This document shows positions 43,285 through 53,017 of a stretch of 64,000 nucleotides of DNA, piece after piece. Under the pieces are notes generated by a model. It did not search any database. It saw only the letters and a list, made by a program, of their open reading frames with translations, and was not told the origin of the DNA. The stretch is from Athalassotoga sp049965695 (lineage in GTDB: Bacteria; Thermotogota; Thermotogae; Mesoaciditogales; Mesoaciditogaceae), in contig NZ_JBMFWB010000007.1 in NCBI RefSeq assembly GCF_049965695.1, positions 1 to 64,000 on the forward strand, given 5' to 3'. The position numbers and the translations under genes are program-made. Within the stretch, counting starts at the first letter, position 1. Each line of letters opens with the position of its first letter.

Positions 43285-45463
43285 CAGAACACTTGGCCTT
43301 TATTCCGCAACGATGGTAAGTGTCGGTTCTATGATAGGCGGAGCCATCTTTGTGCTTGCCGGCACAACGTTCAAAATTGCCGGTCCATCTGCGACTCTTG
43401 CAATTCTGCTGGCAGGCATAGCAACGTTGTTGACCTCGTTTTCTTTTGCGGAATTTTCTACCTTTGTCCCCGAAGCCGGCGGAGGATATTCTTACGTGAG
43501 AGCGACCTTCGGAAATAACTTTACAGGTTTTTTCACCGGCTGGATTCTGTGGATTGGATATGCTTTATCTGCATCTTTGTTTGCGATAGGATTTGGAAAT
43601 TTTCTTCACTACTTCATTCCCTTTTTGCCCGGAATCATAGGATCTTTGATTTTGATAGTCTATGTAGCATCGAACCAGATAAGCGGTATTAAAAATTCCG
43701 CTCTGCTTCAAAATACGATAGTAACGATTTTTGTGGGTATTCTAATAGGGTACATAATCTACGGATTTAAATTCGCCGACGTGAAAAATGTAACTCCGTT
43801 TTTTTCTAACGGATTTGTCCCGATGTTTCAAACCATGAGCATTCTTTATATGACTTACATAGGATTTGACGCCGTGACGACGCTTGGAGAAGAGGTTAAA
43901 AACCCAAAGAGAACTATTCCTCTTGCCATAATGATCTCCATGGCCGTTGTGCTTATAGTTAAAACTCTGGCTTTTTTTATAGGAAGTGCCGTCTTAAATG
44001 TTAACACCATCACGGCACAAAATGCTGGCAATTTCATGATAAATACGGCCAAAATAATTGGAGGGCCACTGGGAGGGTACATCTTTGCCGGAGCGGGTAT
44101 TTTAGCCACCCTATCTTGTATGAATACCGCTTTACTTGCGTCGTCGAGAACTTCTTTTGCGCTATCGAGAGACAAAAGGATGCCATATTTTTTTCAATCT
44201 GTAAATCCTAAAACTCAATCTCCGATCTTCAGCATCGTGGTGGCATCGGTTATCATCCTTGTGGCGACGATAACGCAAAATATCGAAGAAATTTCAATAA
44301 TAGCAAGTTCTCTTACACTTACAGGATATGCTTTCATAAATCTCTCTCTTTTATATTCAAGGAAAAGAAATTTGAATACCGAAAAAGGATTTAAAGTACC
44401 ATTTTATCCTTACATTCCGATCTTCGCCATAGTGTTTAACGTCGTGATGATCTTGATTTTGCTTTACACGGATAGACTTGCTTTGGGTTTTGTAATTGCG
44501 CTTTCGGCAATTGGGATTGTCTATTATCTTCTCAGTCCAAAGTTGAAAACGGCTCCAAAGGGTATCTCAAATGAGCCTTTGCCATTTTTGAAGGTCAAAA
44601 ACGTAAGCGACAATTTCAAAGTACTCTGCGTGGTGGAAGATGAAGCGGGAATTCAGTCTTTGTTGAATTTTGCCTTCGACATCTCGAATGGGAATGTTAT
44701 CCCAATAGGGATAGTAGATGTACCGGATATCGTAAAGGATAAAGATAATTACGAAATTTTAAGGAAATCCGTTGAAAAATTTGAAAGAATAAGAAAACAT
44801 GTCTCTGATTTTGGAAATGAAAAAAACACAAAGATCGATCTAAATGTCATCTTGTCAAAAGACAGAGAAAAGATAGTTGACAAGTTTGCCATCGAAAACA
44901 AAATCGACATGATCTTCATGGGATGGAAAGAGGAAGGCGCGAAGACCTTCAGCAAGTGGGAAAGAAAGATCTTAGAAAAGTCTCCCGTTGATGTCGGTAT
45001 AATGAAATTCACAGGCAATCAATTCAAACGCATTCTCTTTCCGTACAGTGGAAGTATTTACTCTCAAATGGCCGCCAATACGATCAAAAGGATCGCAAAT
45101 GCTTATCCCGATGCAAAGATCACGATTCTTAAAATAACTTACGAAGACGATGAAAAAGAAATTGAAGAATACAAAAAGGTGCTTTTCAATGTGCTTGACT
45201 CGTTGAAAATAAATGGTGAGATCTTGATAGAATACAGCCCTTCCGCATGGCAGAAGATAGTCGAACTTTCAAAAGATTACGATCTGATAGTTATAGGCAT
45301 TTCGACCGATTGGAACATAGGAGACAGCCTGTTAGGCTTAAAGACAGATCTCATCTTCGAACAAGCACAATCTTCTGTGCTTGTAGTCAGAGCATTCCAT
45401 GGTGCCTTTCACAATCAAAATGTAAGAAAGATATTTGAATTCATAAAAAAATTTTCACCGTGA
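43268..45463 (+). CDS. APC-family amino acid permease with C-terminal Usp-like domains
   Basis: 731 residues. Residues 1 to about 430 form a 12-helix amino acid-polyamine-organocation permease with SVGSMIGGAIFVLAG and FAEFSTFVPEAGGGYSYV. The remaining 300 residues form two soluble universal-stress-protein-like domains (around FKVLCVVEDE and FKRILFPYSG), probably cytoplasmic regulators. The amino acid carried is unknown. GTG at 43268 is well spaced from AAGGAGG (43255-43261). The stop codon abuts the convergent malG stop with no terminator between. Confidence 0.85.
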   Translation: MRKKLNRTLGLYSATMVSVGSMIGGAIFVLAGTTFKIAGPSATLAILLAGIATLLTSFSFAEFSTFVPEAGGGYSYVRATFGNNFTGFFTGWILWIGYALSASLFAIGFGNFLHYFIPFLPGIIGSLILIVYVASNQISGIKNSALLQNTIVTIFVGILIGYIIYGFKFADVKNVTPFFSNGFVPMFQTMSILYMTYIGFDAVTTLGEEVKNPKRTIPLAIMISMAVVLIVKTLAFFIGSAVLNVNTITAQNAGNFMINTAKIIGGPLGGYIFAGAGILATLSCMNTALLASSRTSFALSRDKRMPYFFQSVNPKTQSPIFSIVVASVIILVATITQNIEEISIIASSLTLTGYAFINLSLLYSRKRNLNTEKGFKVPFYPYIPIFAIVFNVVMILILLYTDRLALGFVIALSAIGIVYYLLSPKLKTAPKGISNEPLPFLKVKNVSDNFKVLCVVEDEAGIQSLLNFAFDISNGNVIPIGIVDVPDIVKDKDNYEILRKSVEKFERIRKHVSDFGNEKNTKIDLNVILSKDREKIVDKFAIENKIDMIFMGWKEEGAKTFSKWERKILEKSPVDVGIMKFTGNQFKRILFPYSGSIYSQMAANTIKRIANAYPDAKITILKITYEDDEKEIEEYKKVLFNVLDSLKINGEILIEYSPSAWQKIVELSKDYDLIVIGISTDWNIGDSLLGLKTDLIFEQAQSSVLVVRAFHGAFHNQNVRKIFEFIKKFSP

Positions 45464-47851
45464 CTATTTTATCCCAGTTCTCGCAATGCCTTCGATGAAA
45501 TATCTTTGGGCAAAGAGGAACAATATGACGATCGGAAGCATTGTGAATGTCGAGGCGGCCATCAATTGATTGTAAATCGTTCCGGCGTTGCTGCTGAAAT
45601 TTTGGAGACCAACGGGTAATGTCCTCATCGAAGGTTCATTCGTGACTATAAGTACCCACAAAAAGGCATTCCAACTTCCGACGAAATTCAAAAGTGCGCC
45701 GGTTATTATAACGGGTCTTGAGAGCGGAACCATTATAGTCCACAAAAATCTCCATCTCGATGCGCCGTCTATTTTTGCCGCATCTAACAGTTCATCTGGC
45801 ACTCCCATGAAATTCTGTCTTATCAAAAATATCGTAAAGGCACTGACAGCCCATGGAATTATGAGGGCATAGTAGGTGTTAAGCCAGCCGAAGTGCACGA
45901 TAGTTATGAAATTAGGAACGAGCAAAACCTCTCCGGGAATCATCATGGTCGCTATGAAGAGCATGAAGAAGAAATTTCTTCCCGCGAAATGCAATTTTGA
46001 AAAGGCAAAAGCGGCCATAACTCCAAAGACGATGTTCAAAAATGTCGTTACCACAGCGACGAAGACCGTATTTATGTAGTACCTTGCAAATGGAGAGGCG
46101 TTCCATGCCTGAACGTAAGCCTCAAAAAGATTCGCGAAAATCTGAGAAAAGTTGAAATGTGCTTCCACTTTGACCGGCAACGTTAAAAACCATACGCTGT
46201 TTACGGCGTTCAGAAATATCTTGACACTTCCATTTGAAGGGAAATATTGAATGCTTGAAACTATTGAAGGTGCTTTGATGATCTTCATGGTGTAATACGT
46301 GTTGTTGTAAATATCCGTGACATTTGTGACGGCCAAGTAGTTTGACCAACTGACGGAAAGCAATCTTTCTATTTCCGTCTGATTTTTATATGATGAAAAA
46401 CCGCTTCCGATATAAGCAAGTTGGCCCGACCTTCCCGTAAGCACGCCGGTGCTGTTTGGATGTTCGGCGCCGAAAGCATCTGCTATCTTTTGTGAAAGTT
46501 CATTCCAGTTACCGGCATACTCCGAGATCATCCTGTTTAATTCCGATTGTTCGGATGAATTCAACACCCCATATAGAATTTTCATGTTTGTTACAACACT
46601 CGAGATGCCCCTGAAAGCGTTATCTGCTTCCGATTGATTTAAACCGATCGAGAGTAAATCTGTTTTAACCATCGCATCTGTTTCGTTTATGAAATCGTCT
46701 ATGAAGTGAGAAGTATGACCTGCTTTTATGATGCCAAGCGCTGTGTTCATGTAAGTCGAAGGAAGAGTTGAATTTTTTATCGCGCTTTCAAGCCTTACCA
46801 TTTGTTCGGCAGGTGTGAAAAAAGTGAAGATCATCTGAGGATCTTCAACGGTAAGTTGTTTTGAATCGTTGTAAAAGTTAACAACAAGATCGTAAGATTT
46901 AAGCAGATCGTAGTAACCGATTATGGGATTCATGATCCTTTGTTCATAAAAATTGACAAGCACATTTAGCGATGGATCGATCTTTCCAAATTTTGAGATG
47001 AGGATCGTTTTTAAATCAAAATTGTTCAGGAAATTTTGCATTATCCCTTCAACGGCCGGTATATCAGATGAAAGAGTGCCAACACCTTTTTTGTAATTCA
47101 AAACACTTGCAAGCATGGAATCGGATTCCGTAAAAAAATCATTTGAAGACAAAAATGATTTCACAAAATCTTTCTGTGCAACAACCGAAGACGCATCATT
47201 ATCACTCACATTTAAGGCTTGATTTCTCAAGAGTGCCGGCATGAACATTTTCGCCGTTGTTGTGGCAGAATTTACAGCCTGAGCAAAATTTTTTGTGAAA
47301 TCTATTCTTGATAATATGGGACTGGATCCGTATCTGAAAATATTCAAGAATGCTTTCATGTATTCATCCGGATTAGCGGAAAGAGATTTGAGTTCACTTA
47401 TCTGGTTTTGGTAATCGGCAGGATAAATCATCGAATCAACGTTCGTTATGAGATCTTCAACTTTGGACATATTAACTTCCGTTGCGTATTTGATGGGATT
47501 GCCATTTCCAAGCGTAAGATATATCGTGCCCCTTAAAGGAGGCGTACCGGCGAAATTGACGGTTAAAACATTTGAAGCGCTTGAAGTTCTGCCCTGCCCG
47601 ACATTCAAAAATTGTTGAAGACTCAAAGCCGAATAGTTGACGGCCGAATAAGTTGAATGGTCTATTGAAGCATTTATGTCTCTTATCGACAACGCATTCA
47701 CGGTTCCCCACGTCGGTGGAAAGATCTGAACTTCTTCCGGTAATTTCAAAGATGTGACGATCATCCATATGAATGGCATAAGCATTATCGCCGCTCCGGC
47801 AAAGGCGATGATGTAAAGTATGATTTCAAAAACTGTTCCTTTGATTTTCAT
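45464..47851 (-). CDS. MalG-type sugar ABC permease with a giant insertion
   Basis: 795 residues, about three times the usual 275-280. The first helix (FEIILYIIAFAGAAIMLMPF) and WMIVTSLK are followed by some 530 residues (about 40-575) before the remaining five helices. The EAA loop DELLDAAKIDGASRW near residue 687 shows a working permease. The insert is rich in Asn, Ser and helical segments, has no cysteines that I see, and must lie outside the membrane, where it could contact the binding protein. It overlaps malF by four bases. Related Thermotogota MalG proteins with large inserts exist as far as I recall. Confidence 0.85.
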   Translation of the reverse strand: MKIKGTVFEIILYIIAFAGAAIMLMPFIWMIVTSLKLPEEVQIFPPTWGTVNALSIRDINASIDHSTYSAVNYSALSLQQFLNVGQGRTSSASNVLTVNFAGTPPLRGTIYLTLGNGNPIKYATEVNMSKVEDLITNVDSMIYPADYQNQISELKSLSANPDEYMKAFLNIFRYGSSPILSRIDFTKNFAQAVNSATTTAKMFMPALLRNQALNVSDNDASSVVAQKDFVKSFLSSNDFFTESDSMLASVLNYKKGVGTLSSDIPAVEGIMQNFLNNFDLKTILISKFGKIDPSLNVLVNFYEQRIMNPIIGYYDLLKSYDLVVNFYNDSKQLTVEDPQMIFTFFTPAEQMVRLESAIKNSTLPSTYMNTALGIIKAGHTSHFIDDFINETDAMVKTDLLSIGLNQSEADNAFRGISSVVTNMKILYGVLNSSEQSELNRMISEYAGNWNELSQKIADAFGAEHPNSTGVLTGRSGQLAYIGSGFSSYKNQTEIERLLSVSWSNYLAVTNVTDIYNNTYYTMKIIKAPSIVSSIQYFPSNGSVKIFLNAVNSVWFLTLPVKVEAHFNFSQIFANLFEAYVQAWNASPFARYYINTVFVAVVTTFLNIVFGVMAAFAFSKLHFAGRNFFFMLFIATMMIPGEVLLVPNFITIVHFGWLNTYYALIIPWAVSAFTIFLIRQNFMGVPDELLDAAKIDGASRWRFLWTIMVPLSRPVIITGALLNFVGSWNAFLWVLIVTNEPSMRTLPVGLQNFSSNAGTIYNQLMAASTFTMLPIVILFLFAQRYFIEGIARTGIK

Positions 47852-49146
47852 AGGTACTCAACTCTTTTCTGGCCTGCTCTGAATTGTACGAGTGTGAAGA
47901 CCAAAATTATGGCAAAGAGTATGTACGCGGCAGCCGAAGCAAGTCCCATCTGCTGGTTGGTGTAGAAGGTCTGGAAAATGTAATAAACTATCGTCAATCC
48001 GGAATTGTTGTAAGGACCCGGAACTGCCTGGTAGAGCACGTAAACTTCTGTGAAGACCTTAAATGCACCTATGACAGAGACTATAAGCACGAAGAATGTC
48101 ATCGGTGAAAGCAAAGGCCAGGTTATGTACGTCAATTTTTGAGAATTGGTGGCACCGTCTATATCGGCCGCTTCGTAGTAAGATTTGTCTATCGATTGAA
48201 GTCCGGCAAGAAAAATTATCGCGTTGTACCCTATCGTTTTCCAGATAGACATTATGGCAATCGTCGGAATTGTCCAGACATCGCTTTTAAGCCATGCAAC
48301 TGGAGAGATGCCTATAAAGGAAAGAAAGTAATTTATAAGTCCGTATTGATCGTTGTAAAGCCACTGCCAGACAAGACTTATGGCAACTATGGATGTTACA
48401 AAAGGCATGAAATAAGAAGTTCTTAAAAATGCTTTAAATAACTTCAACCTATTCAAAAACAGTGCAACCAAAAGTGCCAAAATTATATCTGCCGGCACGT
48501 AAAGAATGACGTAATAGGCCGTATTCCATATGGATTTGATGAAATCACTGCTTTCTTTGATGGCATCTAACCATTGATAAATTCCGTAATTGCTTGGAAA
48601 GGCAAATCTCAATGTCAGATAAATGGCACCGCTTATCAAAAAGAGTGTAAAGAAATGACCTGCCATTCTTGAAACGAATTCATGCTTTTTGAAAATGACA
48701 AGACCTACTGCGGCTGCTATGAAAATAAAAGTTAAGTAAGGAAGTGTGTTCATGGCTGAAAGCGTGGCTTTAAAGAAGATTAAACCGAAGATCGTGATTC
48801 CGAAAATATAAATTGCGTCTAAAATTTTAACGTGCCTTGAAATCACGATATCCACGAGAAGGTAGATGGCAAAAAGCGTTAAGATCGAAATTGATATGTA
48901 AAAGCCATCGTAAACGAGTGCTTTCAGAAACGAATAGGGCGGAGGCGTGTTTAACTCAAAAAGTTGGATGTAATTTTGAAGGCCTATGAAACTTGGATTT
49001 TTGAGATGGGCGTAATCCCAGTTAAAGAAGGACAGATAAAAAGAATATCCGACCGGCCAAAAAACGAATACCGACATTATAACAAGTGCTGGAAGAATGA
49101 AAAGATAACCGCTGATGTTTTCCCATAGACGCATCTTGTTACGCAT
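47848..49146 (-). CDS. MalF-type sugar ABC permease with extra membrane segments
   Basis: 432 residues, longer than the common 290-300. Residues about 85-190 add roughly four membrane segments between the first helix and the permease core. The EAA loop is YYEAADIDGATNSQKL near residue 340. Together with MalG it forms the channel of an importer whose binding protein and ATPase are not adjacent; those at 8510 and 12945 are candidates. GGAGTGATCTT precedes the ATG. Confidence 0.88.
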   Translation of the reverse strand: MRNKMRLWENISGYLFILPALVIMSVFVFWPVGYSFYLSFFNWDYAHLKNPSFIGLQNYIQLFELNTPPPYSFLKALVYDGFYISISILTLFAIYLLVDIVISRHVKILDAIYIFGITIFGLIFFKATLSAMNTLPYLTFIFIAAAVGLVIFKKHEFVSRMAGHFFTLFLISGAIYLTLRFAFPSNYGIYQWLDAIKESSDFIKSIWNTAYYVILYVPADIILALLVALFLNRLKLFKAFLRTSYFMPFVTSIVAISLVWQWLYNDQYGLINYFLSFIGISPVAWLKSDVWTIPTIAIMSIWKTIGYNAIIFLAGLQSIDKSYYEAADIDGATNSQKLTYITWPLLSPMTFFVLIVSVIGAFKVFTEVYVLYQAVPGPYNNSGLTIVYYIFQTFYTNQQMGLASAAAYILFAIILVFTLVQFRAGQKRVEYL

Positions 49147-49186
49147 AAGATCACTCCACCTTCACAAAATTTTGAATAAGTAGAAG

Positions 49187-49195
49187 ATTATATCA
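49187..49195 (-). promoter_or_regulatory. Extended -10 promoter of malF-malG
   Basis: The minus strand reads TGATATAAT, placing the start about 34 bases before the malF ATG. The permease pair is thus probably separate from the upstream upp operon. Confidence 0.55.
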
Positions 49196-49200
49196 CAAAT

Positions 49201-49824
49201 TCATTTCGTTCTGTAAAGTCTATCCCCGGCATCCCCAAGACCTGGCAAGATGTAAGCGTGATCGTTCAATTCTCTGTCAACGGAACAGGTCAAAATTTTA
49301 ACGTCATCATGTTTTGATTCCACAACTTTTAAACCTTCCGGAGCTGAGACTATAGAAAGTAGGGTGATATGTTTTCCATTCCTTTCTTTTACAAGTTCTA
49401 TGGCTTTAACCGCTGAATTTCCAGTTGCGAGCATGGGATCGAGTATGAAAACTTCCGTGTCGTCAAAAAACGCTGGAAATTTTGCGTAATATTCAATAGG
49501 CATTTTCGTTTCGGGATCTCTGTACATACCGGCGTAACCAACGGAAGCATTTGGAACGAGTTGAAGTACTCCGTCTAACATGCCAAGACCGGCCCTTAAT
49601 ATGGGAACAACCACTATATTTTTGTCGTTTATCTCGTATCCTTCGCACTCTTCAAGCGGTGTTTGAACTATCTTTTTTTTGAGTGTAAGATGACGCATTG
49701 CCTCGTAAGTCATAAGCGTGGCTATTTCTTTTATGAGTTCTCTGAATTCCTTCGGTCCTGTGGATTTATCACGTAAAATGGTCAATTTGTGAAGTATCAA
49801 AGGGTGATTGACAACCAAATGCAT
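49201..49824 (-). CDS. upp: Uracil phosphoribosyltransferase
   Basis: 207 residues. Upp joins uracil and PRPP to make UMP. LRAGLGMLDG, ILDPMLATGNSAVKAIE (PRPP loop) and the C-terminal LPGLGDAGDRLYRT are diagnostic. GGAGGTATAAAC before the ATG is made of the last codons of the GGDEF gene, which ends two bases earlier. Confidence 0.95.
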   Translation of the reverse strand: MHLVVNHPLILHKLTILRDKSTGPKEFRELIKEIATLMTYEAMRHLTLKKKIVQTPLEECEGYEINDKNIVVVPILRAGLGMLDGVLQLVPNASVGYAGMYRDPETKMPIEYYAKFPAFFDDTEVFILDPMLATGNSAVKAIELVKERNGKHITLLSIVSAPEGLKVVESKHDDVKILTCSVDRELNDHAYILPGLGDAGDRLYRTK

Positions 49825-49826
49825 GT

Positions 49827-52800
49827 TTATACCTCCGATTCGTTGTATTTTACAATTCTGTTTTTACCTGCCAACTTCGCACGGTAAAGCGCTATATCGG
49901 CGCACTTTACAAGTTGCTCTACGTTGTTGCACTCGGGCGTCATTTCGGCAACGCCGAGAGACAGCGTGAGTTTCATCCATTTGAAGTTTTCTCTTACATT
50001 TTTTAGCATTCTTTGCGCACTTTTTATAGACTGATCAAGAGGAGTATGCGGGAAAATTGCCAGAAATTCTTCTCCGCCGTATCTGCCGATTACGTCTATC
50101 TTTCTTGTGCTCGACCTAAGGGTTTCGGCAACTTTCCTCAGAACTTCGTCACCGACATCATGACCGTATGTGTCATTGATTCTTTTGAAATCATCGATGT
50201 CGATCATCGCAACGCTCAAAAATTCTTTATACCTTCTTGATCTTTCAACTTCCTCGTACAACCTTTCGAATATGTAACGACGCGTGTAGAGGTTTGTAAG
50301 TTGATCGAGATCGGATATTTTAGATGCGATAACTTTTTCAAGTTTTAACTTGTATATTGGAACAAGAGTATCCAAAACTGCTATGATTTTATCCATATCG
50401 ATCTTTGCTTTGTCGATCTGAATGAAAACCTTCCCTCCCCGTATTGAAAAATCATAAACGAATTTTTCATCGTCGGTGATCCACGAATCAATTTTCACAC
50501 TTTCGTCTGTTTGATAAGATATGCCATCTTTGCCACAAACGTAACCTATTTCTTCTATTCCGGATATTCTGCAAAGTACTTTGCTCTCGACGTGCTTCGA
50601 TACCTCAATTGCAAGAGATTCGATTACCTCGCCTGTTGACTCAAGATTTATCGAATAAAGGCATGAATTGGAAATATTGAGAAATTCAAGAATTCCTTCT
50701 GGATCTTTTAAACGTTTTCTTATCTCATTTGCACGATTCCTAAGGCCTAAATTTTGAGCCATGTTTGAGGCAATTTCAAGGTGAAGATCGGCGCTTTTTT
50801 GCCATCCGAACAGTTTGTAAATTTTCGCAAGTTGCTCTTCGTAAAATATGGCATTTGTGAGAAAGCCGTCTCTGTAAAGTTTTTCTCCATATTTTTTCAT
50901 CATCTTCAGGACTCGCATGGATTTCAATTTTGAAAGAAAATATATGGCAAAAGGATTCTGCGGGAGTGTTATCGTCTCGACGATTTTCAAAGGATCGCTG
51001 GCAACGGCTTTTAAATACTCGCTATCATTAGATTTTGTCATTTTCAAAAATTCAAGCGCGCTTTTTTCATCGTCCATGTAAAGTGCTTTTATGAATTTCA
51101 GCATTGTCATCTCGTCGTTAGCCTTTGAATTTGAAATGTTGAGCGTGAGATCTTCGACCGTTATCCTTGATCTCAGCAGTTCAACTTCTGACTCGAAATC
51201 TACCTGCAAAGATTCTACCAGATCAAGATTTTCACGTGCCTTGCTGAAATTTCCCATCTCCACGAAATTCTGGGCCATTGCAAGGTTGATGATTTGAAAG
51301 GTCTTCCAAAGGCCTTCTTCGATGGTTGTTTTAAGAGCGGCATTAAGCCTTTCTTGTGAAGCATGTGGAGACATGTTTGAAAGTGCATATCCTATGTTCA
51401 TCTCAACCAACGGAACGAGATCCTTGAAATTCTCTTCGCGTGCCATTGAAAGCGCGGTTTCAAGTTCATCTATGGCTTCTTCATTTTCATTTTTTTCGAG
51501 GTGCAAAATTCCCAAGTAATTTCTTGCCATAACCTCGACTCTTCTTGCCATCTTTTCTTTAAAATTTTCAAGAGGCCTGAGCACCTGATCGTATATCTTA
51601 TCGTAATTTTCGCCGTTTTTAACGAATTGTACGTATTTTCTGCATACTTCGATGAATGATGATGTTGATTCTTCGGATAAAACCGGATCGAAGCCGTTCA
51701 TCGCCATGACGATTCCAAAGTAAGCGTTTCTAAAGGCTCTTCTTCCGAGTGCGTCAGCCCTTTTGAGATCGTTCACCATGAAATCGTAATCGCCGAGCAC
51801 CTTATGAAAAAAGGCCCTTGCGGATTCGAATGATTCAACGTTTCTGTCGGCTATTTTCGAAGACGTGTTGATAAACTCAAGACCCAAATATGGTTTTTCG
51901 CCTGTTTCCATAAGTGCGTGTGCTTTTAAAAGATAAAAAGCAGGTGAGGGCTTTGCCGGGATTTTCGGTGCCACATGCCATTTATCGTTTTCAAACTTCC
52001 ATTTGCCTTCTCTGACGAACTTCGATATGGTAAAATTTTCGCCCTTTGAAATCTCAAAAAGTGATTTTGCGTCGCCCTCAAAAACGAAATCAGAAGTGAA
52101 AAAAGTGTTGAAGAACCAATCAAGTTCTTTTGGGGATATAACCGGAAATTCTATCTTTTTCCCGTCTTCAAAATCGAAGATCGGATCGTGAATTGCTATT
52201 ACATTCAAACTTTTTTTGAATTTAACGAATGCTTTGACAAAGGTCACCATCTCAACTGAATCGCCACAATTGAAGATGTAAGTTGTATTTTCGTCGGTTT
52301 TGAAAAAAAACGCAAGGGCACTCGGATCAACAGATTCAAGATTCAGTCCTTGAATTTTGGAATTTTCTTTCAGATGATCGATTATTTCATTGATAGACGA
52401 AAAAACCCGGCCATTCAAGAATTTCGAAAAAATACCTCCATCTGATATCGGAACTTGGACAAATCCTTTTTCGGATTGCACCTTTTCAAGAAGCGGTCCG
52501 TGTCTCCAAACGCCGATTGACGGTAAAAAAATGGGAGTTGACGGCACGTCCAATTTCAGATTTTTCATGATATCGAGGATTGCAGGTATGCCTTCTTTGA
52601 AAACTTTCATGAGAAATGGAGAGGCACTTTTGAACTCCTGCGAAAATGTTCTGATTGTCGTGAAGAAAGATGATGGATTCTCTATTCTTCCGTTTACGAT
52701 GTTCAATTCTTCTTTGAAAGAAGGAATGACGATGATCCTATCTTTGTTGATAAAAACATTTTCTTGTTCGACCGGACCTATTGAAATACCTTTGGTGGCA

Positions 52801-53000
52801 CATTCGTAAACGTCCTTAAAAAACTGGAGAAATGCTTTTTCCGTTATGTGGGCCGGACGGTTTTCAAGATCTTCAAATGATAATTCTATATACCCGTCAC
52901 AAAATTTGAACCCTTCAAATTTTGGAAGAGCACCGCAGTAAGAAAACTTTGCAAGCATATCTCTGTTTTCAGGCCGATCTTTTATTCTGACGGTTGCCAC
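49827..53000 (-). CDS. Large diguanylate cyclase with degenerate kinase/ATPase-like and TPR regions
   Basis: 1057 residues. The C-terminal 165 residues form a GGDEF domain with GGEEF, and RKID five residues before it is an intact inhibitory I-site, so c-di-GMP production with feedback control is likely. Before it lie a GAF-like segment and a long helical repeat region (about 370-760) rich in TPR-like units. The first 350 residues have no Walker A or kinase catalytic motifs, yet GPVEQENVFINKDRIIVI resembles the HRDxKPxN-to-DFG part of Ser/Thr kinases, suggesting a dead kinase-ATPase module. GTG start follows AAGGGGG. Confidence 0.75.
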   Translation of the reverse strand: MATVRIKDRPENRDMLAKFSYCGALPKFEGFKFCDGYIELSFEDLENRPAHITEKAFLQFFKDVYECATKGISIGPVEQENVFINKDRIIVIPSFKEELNIVNGRIENPSSFFTTIRTFSQEFKSASPFLMKVFKEGIPAILDIMKNLKLDVPSTPIFLPSIGVWRHGPLLEKVQSEKGFVQVPISDGGIFSKFLNGRVFSSINEIIDHLKENSKIQGLNLESVDPSALAFFFKTDENTTYIFNCGDSVEMVTFVKAFVKFKKSLNVIAIHDPIFDFEDGKKIEFPVISPKELDWFFNTFFTSDFVFEGDAKSLFEISKGENFTISKFVREGKWKFENDKWHVAPKIPAKPSPAFYLLKAHALMETGEKPYLGLEFINTSSKIADRNVESFESARAFFHKVLGDYDFMVNDLKRADALGRRAFRNAYFGIVMAMNGFDPVLSEESTSSFIEVCRKYVQFVKNGENYDKIYDQVLRPLENFKEKMARRVEVMARNYLGILHLEKNENEEAIDELETALSMAREENFKDLVPLVEMNIGYALSNMSPHASQERLNAALKTTIEEGLWKTFQIINLAMAQNFVEMGNFSKARENLDLVESLQVDFESEVELLRSRITVEDLTLNISNSKANDEMTMLKFIKALYMDDEKSALEFLKMTKSNDSEYLKAVASDPLKIVETITLPQNPFAIYFLSKLKSMRVLKMMKKYGEKLYRDGFLTNAIFYEEQLAKIYKLFGWQKSADLHLEIASNMAQNLGLRNRANEIRKRLKDPEGILEFLNISNSCLYSINLESTGEVIESLAIEVSKHVESKVLCRISGIEEIGYVCGKDGISYQTDESVKIDSWITDDEKFVYDFSIRGGKVFIQIDKAKIDMDKIIAVLDTLVPIYKLKLEKVIASKISDLDQLTNLYTRRYIFERLYEEVERSRRYKEFLSVAMIDIDDFKRINDTYGHDVGDEVLRKVAETLRSSTRKIDVIGRYGGEEFLAIFPHTPLDQSIKSAQRMLKNVRENFKWMKLTLSLGVAEMTPECNNVEQLVKCADIALYRAKLAGKNRIVKYNESEV

Positions 53001-53017
53001 GTTACCGCCCCCTTAAT

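Noticed and set aside
45440..45490. Terminator between the APC permease and malG
   Set aside because: The stop codons abut and no hairpin with a T run is present in either direction.
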